Position numbers and translations under genes: made by a program
Part shown: positions 1 through 8,621 of the stretch, piece by piece
How positions within the stretch are numbered: position 1 is the stretch's first letter
How the letters are laid out: each line of letters begins with the position of its first letter
The notes under the pieces: generated by a model
Databases searched by the model: none
The model's input: the letters and a program-made list of their open reading frames with translations, nothing else
Told to the model about the DNA's origin: nothing
From: Saccharopolyspora oryzae
GTDB lineage: Bacteria; Actinomycetota; Actinomycetes; Mycobacteriales; Pseudonocardiaceae
Reading direction: 5' to 3'
Assembly: GCF_027853915.1 (NCBI RefSeq)
Contig: NZ_JAQGLA010000054.1
Span: 1-50,163, forward strand
Length of the DNA stretch: 50,163 nucleotides

Positions 1-1021
1 CCAGCAGAGCGGGGGCGCACCACACCCAGTGGTCCGACCACGACGTCGGCGAGACCAGCAGCGCGAGCAGCCCGTTGGCCACCACCGCCAGCGCCGGATC
101 GGTGCGGCGGACCGCGTAGGCCACCACGGCCGCGCAAGCCAGCGAGAGCAGCAGCCACAGCGCGTTCTGCACCGACGGCGCCAACTCCAGGCGGGCCAGC
201 CCACCCATGATCGACTGGTTGGTGTGGAAGGCGGACCCGCTCACGCCGTGCGCCGGGCCCTTGCCGAACCAGTACTCCACCGAAGCCCGGTAGTTCAGCG
301 CAAAACCCACCAACGTGCCGAAAGCGGCAGTCACCACGACGGTCACCGCGGCGCGGAACTCCTTGCGGAACAGGAAGAACAGCAGGAAAGCGGCAGGCGT
401 CAGCTTGATCGCCGCGGCGATGCCGATCAGCAGACCGCGCGGCCAGCGCGGGTTGAGCGCCAAGCAGTCGACGATCACCAGGCCCATCAGCGCGATGTTG
501 ATCTGGCCGAGGCCGAACGAGGCGTAGACCGGCTCCAGGAACAGCGTCCAGGGCAGCACCGCAGCGGCCACGGCGAACGCGCCGCGCCGCTCGACGGCCG
601 GCCACAGGTGCCGCGTGACCAGGTACAGCGCCGCGCCGATGGCGAGCACGTCGACCAGGTACAGCGCAGCCAGCCCGGCGACGAACGGCAGCAGCGCGAA
701 CGGCAGAAGCGGTACCAGCGCGAACGGCGGGTACACCCAGGGCAGGACGCGCCCGATGCTGACCGTCGGGGCGCTGTTCATGATGTCGCCGCCGGCCAGC
801 CAGGTGTGCACCGCCCACCGGTAGACCTGGTAGTCGATGGCGGAGCCGTGGTCCAGACCGGCTCTGCGCATGACGAGCAGCAGCACGAAGGACGCGACCA
901 GCAGCGGCACCGACACCGCGATGATGGCGCGGGAACGCCGCACCACGAAGTCGCGCAGGCGGTCTGGAAGTTCACCGAGGTCAAGCGCAGGATGGCCGGA
1001 CTTGAACTGCACCGTGGCCAA
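1..1021 (-). CDS. GT87-family membrane mannosyltransferase (5' part)
   Basis: Partial gene; its 3' end lies beyond the left edge. The translation is a multi-pass membrane protein with the features of actinobacterial GT87 (DUF2029) polyprenyl-phosphate-mannose-dependent alpha-mannosyltransferases: an early DYQVYR segment after the first helix, FGLGQINIALM, IKLTPAAFLLF, a TNQS motif and SPTSWSDHWVW near the visible end. Such enzymes extend mannosyl chains of lipoglycans on the outer membrane leaflet. I chose the TTG start at 1021 because AGAGGA lies 6 nt upstream; a GTG at 1012 is the alternative. Two palindromes at 1171-1234 lie in its promoter region. The family is clear; the acceptor is unknown. 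Confidence 0.8.
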   Translation of the reverse strand, partial: MATVQFKSGHPALDLGELPDRLRDFVVRRSRAIIAVSVPLLVASFVLLLVMRRAGLDHGSAIDYQVYRWAVHTWLAGGDIMNSAPTVSIGRVLPWVYPPFALVPLLPFALLPFVAGLAALYLVDVLAIGAALYLVTRHLWPAVERRGAFAVAAAVLPWTLFLEPVYASFGLGQINIALMGLVIVDCLALNPRWPRGLLIGIAAAIKLTPAAFLLFFLFRKEFRAAVTVVVTAAFGTLVGFALNYRASVEYWFGKGPAHGVSGSAFHTNQSIMGGLARLELAPSVQNALWLLLSLACAAVVAYAVRRTDPALAVVANGLLALLVSPTSWSDHWVWCAPALL

Positions 1022-1170
1022 ACTGGGTCCTCTCGATCGGGCGACCGACGTCGATCACCGGTGCGTGACCGCTCGATCACGCCGCGCTCGCCAGGTCGCG
1101 GGAAATTCCCGTTGCAGAACCGGAAAACTCTAACTCACCGGCGGCCCACCCCCGGACGCGGCTCGCCGAT

Positions 1171-1194
1171 CTGCAGTTTCAATTGACACTGCAG
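1171..1194. promoter_or_regulatory. Operator-like palindrome, copy 1
   Basis: CTGCAG at each end and a CAATTG core form a 24-bp inverted repeat with one mismatched pair (AGTTTCAATTGACACT centre). It lies between the marR stop and the GT87 start and is nearly the same as the palindrome at 1213-1234. AT-centred palindromes of this kind are typical MarR-family sites; the regulator is inferred. Confidence 0.6.
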
Positions 1195-1212
1195 CTCTCG
1201 TGGGGAGCGGAT

Positions 1213-1234
1213 CGCAGTTTCAATTGAAACTGCG
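1213..1234. promoter_or_regulatory. Operator-like palindrome, copy 2
   Basis: A perfect 22-bp palindrome with core AGTTTCAATTGAAACT. Its centre is 41 bp from the centre of copy 1, about four helical turns, so two dimers would sit on the same DNA face. It immediately follows the marR stop codon and could serve the GT87 promoter. Confidence 0.65.
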
Positions 1235-1245
1235 GACCCCGAGCG

Positions 1246-1737
1246 TCACCGCATCATTCCGTCGAGTGATCCCAGGAGTTTGGTCAGCAGGGCTGCCAGC
1301 TGCTGGCGCTCGTCGGCGTCCAGCGGATCGAGCATCTGCCGCTCCCGCTCGAGCTGCTCCGGGAACAGCGAGTCGATCAGTTCCCGCCCGCGCTCGGTGA
1401 GGTGCACGTCGACCTCGCGGCGGTCGCGCCGGGAGGCGGTGCGGCTGATCAGGCCTTCGGCCTCCAGGCGGGCGAGGCGCTTGGTGGTGGCCGCCCCGGA
1501 GGACAGCGTCTCCTTGGTGAGCTGGCTGGGCCGAAGGCCTCCCCCGGCGCGGCGCAGCGCGCTGAGCACCTCGAACTCCATCCGCGACACGCCGACCTCG
1601 GCGAACGCCGCGTCGGTGAGCTGGTTGGTCAGCGCACCGAGCCGACGCACCCGGCCGATCACGTCGATCGGGGACACGTCGAGGTCCGGCCGCTGCTCGC
1701 GCCACTGCGCGCAGATCCGTCCGACCGCGTCGTCCAA
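1246..1737 (-). CDS. MarR-family transcriptional regulator
   Basis: A winged-helix DNA-binding repressor of about 163 residues, normal for MarR. The HTH region reads RPSQLTKETLSSGAATTKRLARLEAEGLI, and the wing carries the typical RRDRREVDVHLTERG. AAGGAG directly abuts a GTG at 1743 but is correctly spaced (5 nt) from the TTG at 1737, so TTG is preferred. It is divergent from the FUSC exporter gene with about 40 bp between them, the usual arrangement for a MarR protein controlling an efflux gene and itself. The palindromes behind its stop codon suggest it may also act on the GT87 gene. Confidence 0.85.
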   Translation of the reverse strand: MDDAVGRICAQWREQRPDLDVSPIDVIGRVRRLGALTNQLTDAAFAEVGVSRMEFEVLSALRRAGGGLRPSQLTKETLSSGAATTKRLARLEAEGLISRTASRRDRREVDVHLTERGRELIDSLFPEQLERERQMLDPLDADERQQLAALLTKLLGSLDGMMR

Positions 1738-1752
1738 CGTCACTCCTTCACG

Positions 1753-1778
1753 AGTAAACCATCTGGTAATATTTTACT
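1753..1778. promoter_or_regulatory. Inverted repeat over divergent marR/FUSC promoters
   Basis: AGTAAA and TTTACT arms flank a 14-nt AT-rich spacer. TAATAT at 1767-1772 lies 7 nt before the FUSC GTG, so FUSC may be transcribed leaderless; the arms overlap this -10. The sequence differs from the CAATTG palindromes at 1171-1234. Confidence 0.4.
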
Positions 1779-1779
1779 A

Positions 1780-3375
1780 GTGAACGTTCAGCCCAGCCAC
1801 GTCGAGCCCGAACCCGCCTCGTCCCGCCTGCGCCGAACCCTCCGCGTCCGCGACGCGCTGCGGTTCACCCGAGTGGTCGGGGGTGTGACGGTCCCGGCGC
1901 TGCGGATCGGGCTGTCGTTCGGCACCCCGATCGCCCTGCTGGCGACGATCGGACGCCTGGACCTGGTGCCCTTCGCCGCGTTCGGCGCGTTCACCTCGTT
2001 GTACTGCCGGATCGACACCTGGTCCCGGCGGGCCCGCCTGCTCCCGCTCATCGCGCTGGGCCTGGTCGTGAGCGTGGCCACGGCATCGATGATCGCCGCC
2101 ACCACCGGCGACGAGCTCATCGGGGTCCTGGTGCTCACCGCGATCGCCGCGCTGGGCAAGCTGGTCTCCGACGTGCTGGACTTCGGCCCGCCCGGTGGTC
2201 TGATGTTCGTCTTCGCGGCCGGCGCCGCCGCCTACTCCGCCCACGACCCGGCGGCCATCGGCCCGCACCTGGCCGTCATGGCGGCATCTGCGGCGTTCTC
2301 CGTGGCGTTGAGCCTGCTCGGCAACCTCCTGCACCCGACCGGCCCGCACCGCGTCGTCACGGCTCGCGCGCTCATCGCAGTCGCCGATCACCTCGAGACC
2401 CCGAACCCGGCCACCCGCCACCGCGCGCACCTCGCCGTGCACCGGGCGTCAACGACCCTGCGCGGCAACGGGCGCGCCATCGCCGCCCTCCGCGCCCACC
2501 TGGCCGACGCCGAGCAGCTGCTCCACCACCCCGCCGACGCCGACCACCTCAGGGACCTCGCCCGCAAGCTCCACCGCGGCCGGATCCCCGAGCCCCAGTC
2601 CCGGTTGAAGCCGCACACCCCCCGATCGCAGGCGCGGCCGACCTTGCGGTCCCGGATCTCCCCGTTCCTGCCGAACGCCGGGCGGATGCTGCTCGCCTGC
2701 CTGCTCGCCGGGCTGATCACCACCGCGGTGGGCCTCGACCACGCCTACTGGGCGGTCGTGTCGGCCAGCGCGGTCCTGCAGTCGACCCACGCCACGGCCA
2801 CCTGGCACCGCACGGTCCAGCGCATGACCGGCACCCTCGCCGGGGCCGTGGTCGCGTTCGCCATGTTCGGCTTCCACCCGAGCCCGCTGGCGATCATGGT
2901 GCTGGTGGTCGTCTGCCAGCTGATCGCCGAGCTGTTCGTCCAGTCCAACTACGCGCTGGGGCTGGTGTTCGTCACTCCCCTGGCCCTCGGCCTGGCCTCG
3001 CTGAGCAACCCGGCGGCGCGCAACGAGCTGATCGTCGAGCGCATCTCCACGACGGTCCTGGGCGCGCTGATCGCCGCAGCGGTGAGCCTGGTGCTGATCA
3101 ACCACCAGTCCAACCGCCGCCTGAACGCCGCCCTCGTCGAATGCCGCGAAGCCCAGCAGCGCCTGCGCGAGGCCGAAGAGACCACTGCGGCCGACGCCCG
3201 CGCACGCCTCACGCGCTCGGTCTTCGCCCTCCGCAACGCGCACGCGGTCGCCGACGGCGAGATCTGGCACCGGAACCCCCGCACCCGGGAAGTCCTCGAC
3301 ACCGAGCACCAGGCCTACGAACTCCTCGCCGCCACCGCCCCGTCCCGTGAGCACTCCGGGACGTCGCTCGGCTAA
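1780..3375 (+). CDS. FUSC-family membrane protein (aromatic acid exporter-like)
   Basis: Inner-membrane protein of 531 residues. It has two blocks of hydrophobic helices (about 25-190 and 305-435) separated by a soluble histidine-rich region, plus a charged C-terminal helix rich in Glu/Ala/Arg. The second block has the FUSC signature YWAVVSASAVLQ followed by TWHRTVQRMTGTLAG, shared with AaeB/YccS-type exporters of aromatic acids. The GTG at 1780 is preceded by a -10-like TAATAT at 7 nt and no Shine-Dalgarno sequence, which fits leaderless translation. The divergent MarR probably controls it. The substrate is unknown. Confidence 0.8.
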   Translation: MNVQPSHVEPEPASSRLRRTLRVRDALRFTRVVGGVTVPALRIGLSFGTPIALLATIGRLDLVPFAAFGAFTSLYCRIDTWSRRARLLPLIALGLVVSVATASMIAATTGDELIGVLVLTAIAALGKLVSDVLDFGPPGGLMFVFAAGAAAYSAHDPAAIGPHLAVMAASAAFSVALSLLGNLLHPTGPHRVVTARALIAVADHLETPNPATRHRAHLAVHRASTTLRGNGRAIAALRAHLADAEQLLHHPADADHLRDLARKLHRGRIPEPQSRLKPHTPRSQARPTLRSRISPFLPNAGRMLLACLLAGLITTAVGLDHAYWAVVSASAVLQSTHATATWHRTVQRMTGTLAGAVVAFAMFGFHPSPLAIMVLVVVCQLIAELFVQSNYALGLVFVTPLALGLASLSNPAARNELIVERISTTVLGALIAAAVSLVLINHQSNRRLNAALVECREAQQRLREAEETTAADARARLTRSVFALRNAHAVADGEIWHRNPRTREVLDTEHQAYELLAATAPSREHSGTSLG

Positions 3376-3398
3376 AGCGCGCTACCGCCCGCGGGGTG

Positions 3399-4019
3399 TC
3401 AGGCGAGGGCGCCGTGGGCCCAGAAGTTCGCCAGTTCCCGGCTCACCTCGTGGACATCGCGTTCCGGGTAGCGGTGGAGGACGAAGCGCGTGTAGGCGTA
3501 GTGCTCGGTCATGCCGCCCAGGAACGCCGCGCTGAGCTCCGGGTCGAGGCTCGGGCGGATCAGGCCCCGCTCGATGCCCTTGCGGGCCATCCGCGTGATG
3601 CGGTCGTGGAACGTGCGCCGCCTCTCGGCCTGCATCGCTTCGATCTCCGGGTCCGTCTGCGCCGTCTCGTGCAGGACCCGGAACAGGTCGGCGTTGTCCT
3701 CGTAGTAGCGGAAGTAGCGCTCCGTGCTGATCACCACGGACTCGATCGCGTCCCCCGGGTTCCACCGGGCGCGCGACTGGTCGAAGAGGCCGTCCAGCAG
3801 CTCCGCCATCAGCTCGACCAGCGCTTCGCGCTTGTCCGTGTAGTACCGGTAGAACGCGCCGTTGGACAGGCCCGCCTCGGCCGCGATGTCGGCGACGCGG
3901 GACGCCGCGAAGCCCGACCGGCCGAACACCGTGCGCGCCGCGCGCAGCAGCGATTCCTTCGAACCGCGCCCCTTCGGCGTCTTCGGGCTGGCTACCGGCT
4001 GCAGCCGCTCAACGGCCAC
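3399..4019 (-). CDS. TetR-family transcriptional regulator
   Basis: A 206-residue one-component repressor. The N-terminal HTH is clear (LLRAARTVFGRSGFAASRVADIAAEAGLSNGAFYRYYTDKREAL split over residues 25-70), followed by an all-helical ligand domain ending in TEHYAYTRFVLHRYPE. The GTG start has AGGAGG about 8 nt upstream. It is divergent from the ABC-transporter/carboxylase genes; two palindromes in the 125-bp gap, one covering the -35 of the transporter promoter, make it the likely local repressor. The inducer is unknown, perhaps the imported compound or its CoA ester. Confidence 0.9.
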   Translation of the reverse strand: MAVERLQPVASPKTPKGRGSKESLLRAARTVFGRSGFAASRVADIAAEAGLSNGAFYRYYTDKREALVELMAELLDGLFDQSRARWNPGDAIESVVISTERYFRYYEDNADLFRVLHETAQTDPEIEAMQAERRRTFHDRITRMARKGIERGLIRPSLDPELSAAFLGGMTEHYAYTRFVLHRYPERDVHEVSRELANFWAHGALA

Positions 4020-4045
4020 CGCTTCCTCCTGGTGATTCGGTACAG

Positions 4046-4068
4046 AGATGCGCCAACCTAGCGCATCT
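4046..4068. promoter_or_regulatory. Operator-like inverted repeat (tetR side)
   Basis: AGATGCGC and GCGCATCT, perfect 8-bp arms around a 7-nt spacer, sit 27 bp before the tetR start codon. The size suits a TetR dimer; assignment is inferred from position. Confidence 0.55.
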
Positions 4069-4071
4069 CAA

Positions 4072-4111
4072 AAAACTGATATTGACGTCAGTTTTACACA
4101 CAGCTTAGAGT
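4072..4111 (+). promoter_or_regulatory. Promoter and operator of the ABC/carboxylase genes
   Basis: TTGACG (4082-4087) and TAGAGT (4106-4111) are 18 bp apart, a good vegetative promoter pointing at the importer genes. AAAACTGA and TCAGTTTT (4072-4079 and 4088-4095) form perfect arms around the -35 hexamer, so a bound repressor would block RNA polymerase. Confidence 0.65.
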
Positions 4112-4144
4112 GCCCCGCGTCACACACCCCTCGGGAGGCCGGCG

Positions 4145-5155
4145 TTGACACTCCCCCGAAATTCCCCGGACCGGGTGCTGGAAGTCGAGCACCTGAACAT
4201 CTCCTTCCTCGGCCGGAAAACCCGCACCACCGCCGTGCGCGACGTGTCCTTCGACATCGGTGCCGGCGAGATCGTCGGCATGGCGGGTGAGAGCGGCAGC
4301 GGCAAGTCCCTGACCGCGCTCGCCGTGATGGGCCTGCTGCCCACTCCACCCGCGGTGATCGACGGCCGGATCCGCTTCGCGGGCACCGACCTGCTCCGCC
4401 TCCCGCAGCCGGAGCGGCAGCGGCTGCGCGGCAGCGAACTCGGCATGGTCTTCCAGGAACCGATGAGCGCGCTGGACCCGGTGTTCACCGTCGGCCACCA
4501 GCTCACCGAATGCCTGCTCGCACATCGCGGAATGGGCAAGCGGGCCGCCCGCGAGGCCGCCGTCGAGATGCTCGAATCCGTCGGGATCCCGTTGCCGGAG
4601 CAGCGCTTCGGCGAGTACCCGCACCAGCTCTCCGGCGGGATGCGGCAGCGCGTGATGATCGCGATCGCGCTGATCTGCCGCCCCCGGCTGCTGATCGCCG
4701 ACGAACCCACCACCGCCGTCGACGTGACGATCCAGGCGCAGATCCTCGAACTGCCGCGGGACCTGACGCGGCAGCACGGCACGGCGGTCCTGCTCATCAC
4801 CCACGACCTCGGCGTCGTCGCCGAGCTCTGCGACCGGATGGTCACCCTCTACGCGGGCGAAACCGTCGAGAGCGGGCCCGTTTCCGACGTGCTCGGCGCG
4901 CCCCGGCACCCCTACACCTCGCGGCTGCTGCAGGCGATCCCGCGGATCGAGGCCCGCCACGCCGAGCTCAAGGCGATCCCCGGCCGGGTACCGCCGCCGG
5001 ACGCCCCGCCGCCGGGATGCGCCTTCCACCCGCGCTGCGACTTCACCACCGACGAGTGCCGGGGCCACCGGCCCGAGCTGCTCCCGGTCGCCGGCACGCG
5101 CACGGTGCGCTGCGCCCGCACCGCCGACCTGACGCTGCCGGGGGTCGCCCGGTGA
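4145..5155 (+). CDS. Peptide-type ABC transporter ATP-binding protein (DppD/OppD-like)
   Basis: First ATPase of an Opp/Dpp-type importer. Visible motifs: Walker A GESGSGKS (48-55), signature LSGGMRQR (162-169), Walker B LLIADEP (182-188), H-loop His220, and the C-terminal oligopeptide-transporter tail with the Cys motif CAFHPRCDF. The TTG start has GGGAGG 6 nt upstream. The stop overlaps the next start (GTGA), indicating translational coupling. It should hydrolyse ATP with its partner ATPase at the cytoplasmic face of the two permeases. The substrate may be a peptide, but this family also imports other polar compounds. Confidence 0.9.
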   Translation: MTLPRNSPDRVLEVEHLNISFLGRKTRTTAVRDVSFDIGAGEIVGMAGESGSGKSLTALAVMGLLPTPPAVIDGRIRFAGTDLLRLPQPERQRLRGSELGMVFQEPMSALDPVFTVGHQLTECLLAHRGMGKRAAREAAVEMLESVGIPLPEQRFGEYPHQLSGGMRQRVMIAIALICRPRLLIADEPTTAVDVTIQAQILELPRDLTRQHGTAVLLITHDLGVVAELCDRMVTLYAGETVESGPVSDVLGAPRHPYTSRLLQAIPRIEARHAELKAIPGRVPPPDAPPPGCAFHPRCDFTTDECRGHRPELLPVAGTRTVRCARTADLTLPGVAR

Positions 5156-6135
5156 GCGAGTTGCTTCAGGTCGATGACCTCGCGGTGTCGTTCGCGACCA
5201 AGCTCAGGGGCGAGCGGGTGCGCGCCGTCGACGGAGTCTCCTTCACGCTGCGCGAAGGCGAAACGCTCGGTCTGATCGGCGAATCGGGCTCCGGCAAGTC
5301 CACGCTCAGCCGGGCGCTGCTGCAGCTGGTGCGTCCCAGCGGCGGCGAGGTGCGCCTCGCGGGCGCGGACCTGGCGACGCTGCGCGGCAGGGCCCGGCGC
5401 GAAGCGCTGACCCGCTTGCAGATGGTGTTCCAGGACCCGAACGCGGCGCTGGACCCGCGGATGCACATCGCCTCCAGCGTCGAGGAGCCACTCCTGGTGC
5501 AGCGCAAGGGGAATCGCGCCGAGCGCAGGACCCGCGCGCTGGCGGCGCTGGAGTCGGGCGGCCTGTCGGCCGAGCACGGCGAGCGCTACCCGCACGAGCT
5601 CTCCGGCGGCCAGAAGCAGCGGGTCAACATCGCCCGCGCGCTCGTCCTGGATCCGGCGCTGGTGGTCTGCGACGAACCGGTGTCGGCGCTGGACGTCGCG
5701 CTGCAAGCGGAGATCCTCGACCTGCTGCGCCGGCTGCAGGCCGACTTCGGGCTGTCCTACCTGTTCATCACCCACGACCTGGCGGTGGTCTCGAACATCG
5801 CCGACCGGGTCGCCGTGATGTACCTGGGCCGGCTGATGGAGCTCGGCCCGGTGGACGAGGTGGTCGAGCGGCCGTTGCACCCCTACACCGAGGCGCTGGT
5901 CTCGGCGCAGCCGCGGATCGGCTCGCACCAGCGCGACCGGATCGTCCTCGAAGGCGACATCCCGAGCCCGGTGGACCCACCGTCGGGCTGCCGGTTCCGC
6001 ACCCGGTGCCGCTACGCGCAGCAGCGGTGCGCCGAGGAGGTCCCGGAGTGGGCGGAGGTCGAGCCGGGCCGCTGGTCCGCGTGCCACTTCCCCGGATCGC
6101 TGCCGCTGCGCGGCGTCGAAGGAGGCCAGGCGTGA
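5152..6135 (+). CDS. Peptide-type ABC transporter ATP-binding protein (DppF/OppF-like)
   Basis: Second ATPase, 327 residues. Walker A GESGSGKS (43-50), signature LSGGQKQR (150-157) and Walker B LVVCDEP (170-176) are intact, and the tail carries [14 protein letters not shown], the Cys-rich C-terminal motif of this family. The GTG start overlaps the previous stop codon, and its own stop overlaps the GTG of the lipoprotein gene. It would form the nucleotide-binding heterodimer with the upstream ATPase. Confidence 0.9.
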   Translation: MSELLQVDDLAVSFATKLRGERVRAVDGVSFTLREGETLGLIGESGSGKSTLSRALLQLVRPSGGEVRLAGADLATLRGRARREALTRLQMVFQDPNAALDPRMHIASSVEEPLLVQRKGNRAERRTRALAALESGGLSAEHGERYPHELSGGQKQRVNIARALVLDPALVVCDEPVSALDVALQAEILDLLRRLQADFGLSYLFITHDLAVVSNIADRVAVMYLGRLMELGPVDEVVERPLHPYTEALVSAQPRIGSHQRDRIVLEGDIPSPVDPPSGCRFRTRCRYAQQRCAEEVPEWAEVEPGRWSACHFPGSLPLRGVEGGQA

Positions 6136-7640
6136 AGCGCATCGCCGCAGTGGTCTGGGTGTTGCTGCTGGCGCTGACCGCGTGCGGCAGCGGGGCGGCC
6201 GAAGGCGGCCAGCACCTGCGGGTGGCATGGCGGTCCAATCCGTCCTCATTGGACCCGCAGCGCGGCAACTCCGGTTCGGACCACGCGATCCTCTACACCA
6301 TGTACGACACCCTGGTGTCGTTCGACCCGAAGACGCTGGAGCCCGCGCCGGGGCTGGCCGAGTCCTGGGACCAGGACGACCCGACCGCGCTGGTGCTGCA
6401 CCTGCGCCCGGACGTGCGGTTCCACGACGGCACGCCGGTCGACGCGCAGGCCGTCAAGTACAACATCGAGCGCGCCAAGGGTCCCAAGTCCAACATCAAG
6501 TCCGATGTGGCCGCCGTGACCGGCGTCGACGTGCTCGACGCGCGGACGGTGCGGCTGAACCTGGCCAGGCCGGACAGCTCGCTGCTGCTCACGCTCGCCG
6601 ACCGCGCCGGGATGCTGGTCTCCCCCACCGCCGCCGAGCGCGAGGGCGACGCCTTCGAGCGCAATCCCGTCGGCGCCGGGCCCTGGAAGTTCGTCGAATG
6701 GCGCTACGGCCAGCTGGTGCGGGTGGAGCGCTTCCCCGGCTACTGGCAGCGCGGGCTGCCGCACCTGGACAGCATCGATTTCACGATCATGAAGGACGGC
6801 TCCACCGCGGTGAACGCGCTGCGCTCCGGCCAGCAGGACATGGTGTTCAACCCGCCGCCGCAGGACGTCGGACTGCTCAGCGCGGCGAAGGGCACGAAGG
6901 TCGCCGCGGGCCCGCAGCTGTACCAGCTGATCATCTACCTGGACCTGAGCGCGCCGGTGTTCCGCGACCGGCGGGTCCGCGAGGCGCTGAACCTGGCGCT
7001 GGACCGCGAGCAGATCCTCAAGGTCACCCAGTTCGGGCAGGGCGAACCGGGCTGGACGCCGCTGCCGTCGGACCACTGGGCGTTCCCGAAGTCCGCGGTG
7101 CCCACCTACCCGCACGATCCCGACCGGGCCAGGCAGCTGCTCGCCGAAGCCGGTCACGCCGACGGCCTCCGGTTCCCGCTGCTCACCTACCCGGATCCGG
7201 TCAACGTGCGGCTGGCCGAGGTGCTGAAGTACCAGCTCGGCAAGGTCGGCGTGCAGATCGACCTGATCCCGACCGAGCTGACGCAGGCCAGCAGCGAGTT
7301 CTTCAACGAGCGCAAGTACCCGGCGCTGCTGTCGGCCTGGACCGGGCGGCCGGATCCGGGCCTGACCTACAAGCTGATGTTCACCGAGCGCGGCTACTAC
7401 AACGCCGGGCACGTCGCCACGCCCGGCATCGACGAGGCGCTCAACGCCGCGAACGGCACCGCTGATCTGGCCCAGCGGTCGGAGAAGCTGGGCGCGGTGG
7501 CCCGGATCGTGGCCGACCAGTCGCTGTTCGTGCCGCTGATCTTCCCGAACGCGGTCGCCGCCTACCGCGAGCACGTGCAGGGCTTCGAACCGAACTTGCT
7601 GGGCAAACCCAAGTTCACCACCGTGAGGATCCAACGATGA
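6132..7640 (+). CDS. Substrate-binding lipoprotein, SBP family 5
   Basis: Extracytoplasmic binding protein of 502 residues. A short hydrophobic signal ends in the lipobox LTAC with Cys18 as the lipidated residue. The mature part has family-5 features: PSSLDPQRG near the start, TMYDTLVSFDPKT, LRPDVRFHDGTPVDA, and a typical NLALDREQILK segment in lobe two. The GTG overlaps the preceding stop and has GGAGG upstream. It delivers ligand to the two permeases that follow; the ligand cannot be read from sequence. Confidence 0.9.
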   Translation: MKRIAAVVWVLLLALTACGSGAAEGGQHLRVAWRSNPSSLDPQRGNSGSDHAILYTMYDTLVSFDPKTLEPAPGLAESWDQDDPTALVLHLRPDVRFHDGTPVDAQAVKYNIERAKGPKSNIKSDVAAVTGVDVLDARTVRLNLARPDSSLLLTLADRAGMLVSPTAAEREGDAFERNPVGAGPWKFVEWRYGQLVRVERFPGYWQRGLPHLDSIDFTIMKDGSTAVNALRSGQQDMVFNPPPQDVGLLSAAKGTKVAAGPQLYQLIIYLDLSAPVFRDRRVREALNLALDREQILKVTQFGQGEPGWTPLPSDHWAFPKSAVPTYPHDPDRARQLLAEAGHADGLRFPLLTYPDPVNVRLAEVLKYQLGKVGVQIDLIPTELTQASSEFFNERKYPALLSAWTGRPDPGLTYKLMFTERGYYNAGHVATPGIDEALNAANGTADLAQRSEKLGAVARIVADQSLFVPLIFPNAVAAYREHVQGFEPNLLGKPKFTTVRIQR

Positions 7641-8617
7641 CCGCGCTGGCTCTGCGCCCCGGCCGGGACACCGCGCTGCTGCGCGTGATCGGCCGACGTG
7701 TCCTGGTCGCCGTCCCGACCCTGGTGCTGGCGACGTTCGTGGTGTTCGGACTGCTGCACCTGATCCCGGGCGACCCGGCGCAGGCCATCGCCGGCGAGCA
7801 CGCCACGCCGGAGCGGCTGGCCGAGATCCGCGCCCAGCTCGGGCTGGACCAGCCGTTCGCCGTCCAGTACCTCGACTGGCTGCGGAACGCGATCACCGGT
7901 GATCTCGGCACCTCGTTGAGCACCGGTGAGAGCGTGGGATCGCTGCTCTGGCAACGGCTTCCCACCACGCTGACGCTCGGCGCGGCGGCGCTGCTGGTGG
8001 CCGTCGGCCTGGGTGTACCGCTCGGGGTGGCCGCCGCGCTGCGGCAGGGGCGACCGGCCGACACCGCCATCACCGGCGCGGCGACGCTGGGCATCGCGGT
8101 GCCGAACTTCTGGATCGGCATGGTGCTGGTGCTGGTCTTCGCCGTCCAGCTGCAGTGGTTGCCCGCGACGGGATTCGTCGGCCTCGCCGAGAACCCCCTG
8201 CAGACGGTGCAATACGTGGTCCTGCCCGCGATCGCGCTCGGCATGGTCGGCGCCGCCGAGGTGTGCCGCCAGCTGCGCAGCGCGCTGATCGAGGTGCTGC
8301 GGTCGGACTTCATGCGCACCCACCGGGCGAAAGGCCTGTCGCACCGGACGATGGTCTGGCGGCACGCCTTGAAGAACGCCGGGCTGCCGCTGGCGACGAT
8401 CACCGGACTGCTGGTCAGCCGGGTGCTCGGCGCGAGCGTCGTGGTGGAGACCCTGTTCGCGATTCCCGGCCTCGGCACCCTCGTCGTGGAGGCGACCACC
8501 CAGCGCGACTACCCGGTGATCCAGGGCGTCGTGCTGATCACCGCGCTGCTGGTGCTGCTCACGAACCTGGTGGTCGACCTGGCCTACCGGTTCATCGACC
8601 CGCGTATCTCGGAGTGA
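7637..8617 (+). CDS. ABC transporter permease (DppB-like)
   Basis: Membrane component of 326 residues starting in an ATGA overlap. Six helices are evident, with the DppB N-terminal pattern (FVVFGLLHLIPGDPA, then LGLDQPFAVQYLDWL) and the EAA coupling loop around LIEVLRSDFMRTHRAKGLS that docks onto the ATPases. Only a few nucleotides separate it from the second permease. Confidence 0.9.
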   Translation: MTALALRPGRDTALLRVIGRRVLVAVPTLVLATFVVFGLLHLIPGDPAQAIAGEHATPERLAEIRAQLGLDQPFAVQYLDWLRNAITGDLGTSLSTGESVGSLLWQRLPTTLTLGAAALLVAVGLGVPLGVAAALRQGRPADTAITGAATLGIAVPNFWIGMVLVLVFAVQLQWLPATGFVGLAENPLQTVQYVVLPAIALGMVGAAEVCRQLRSALIEVLRSDFMRTHRAKGLSHRTMVWRHALKNAGLPLATITGLLVSRVLGASVVVETLFAIPGLGTLVVEATTQRDYPVIQGVVLITALLVLLTNLVVDLAYRFIDPRISE

Positions 8618-8621
8618 TGCC

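Noticed and set aside
29..1186. Long plus-strand open frame at the left end
   Set aside because: It is antisense to the GT87 gene, whose motifs are unmistakable on the minus strand; the plus product is an Arg/Gln/His-rich antisense artefact.
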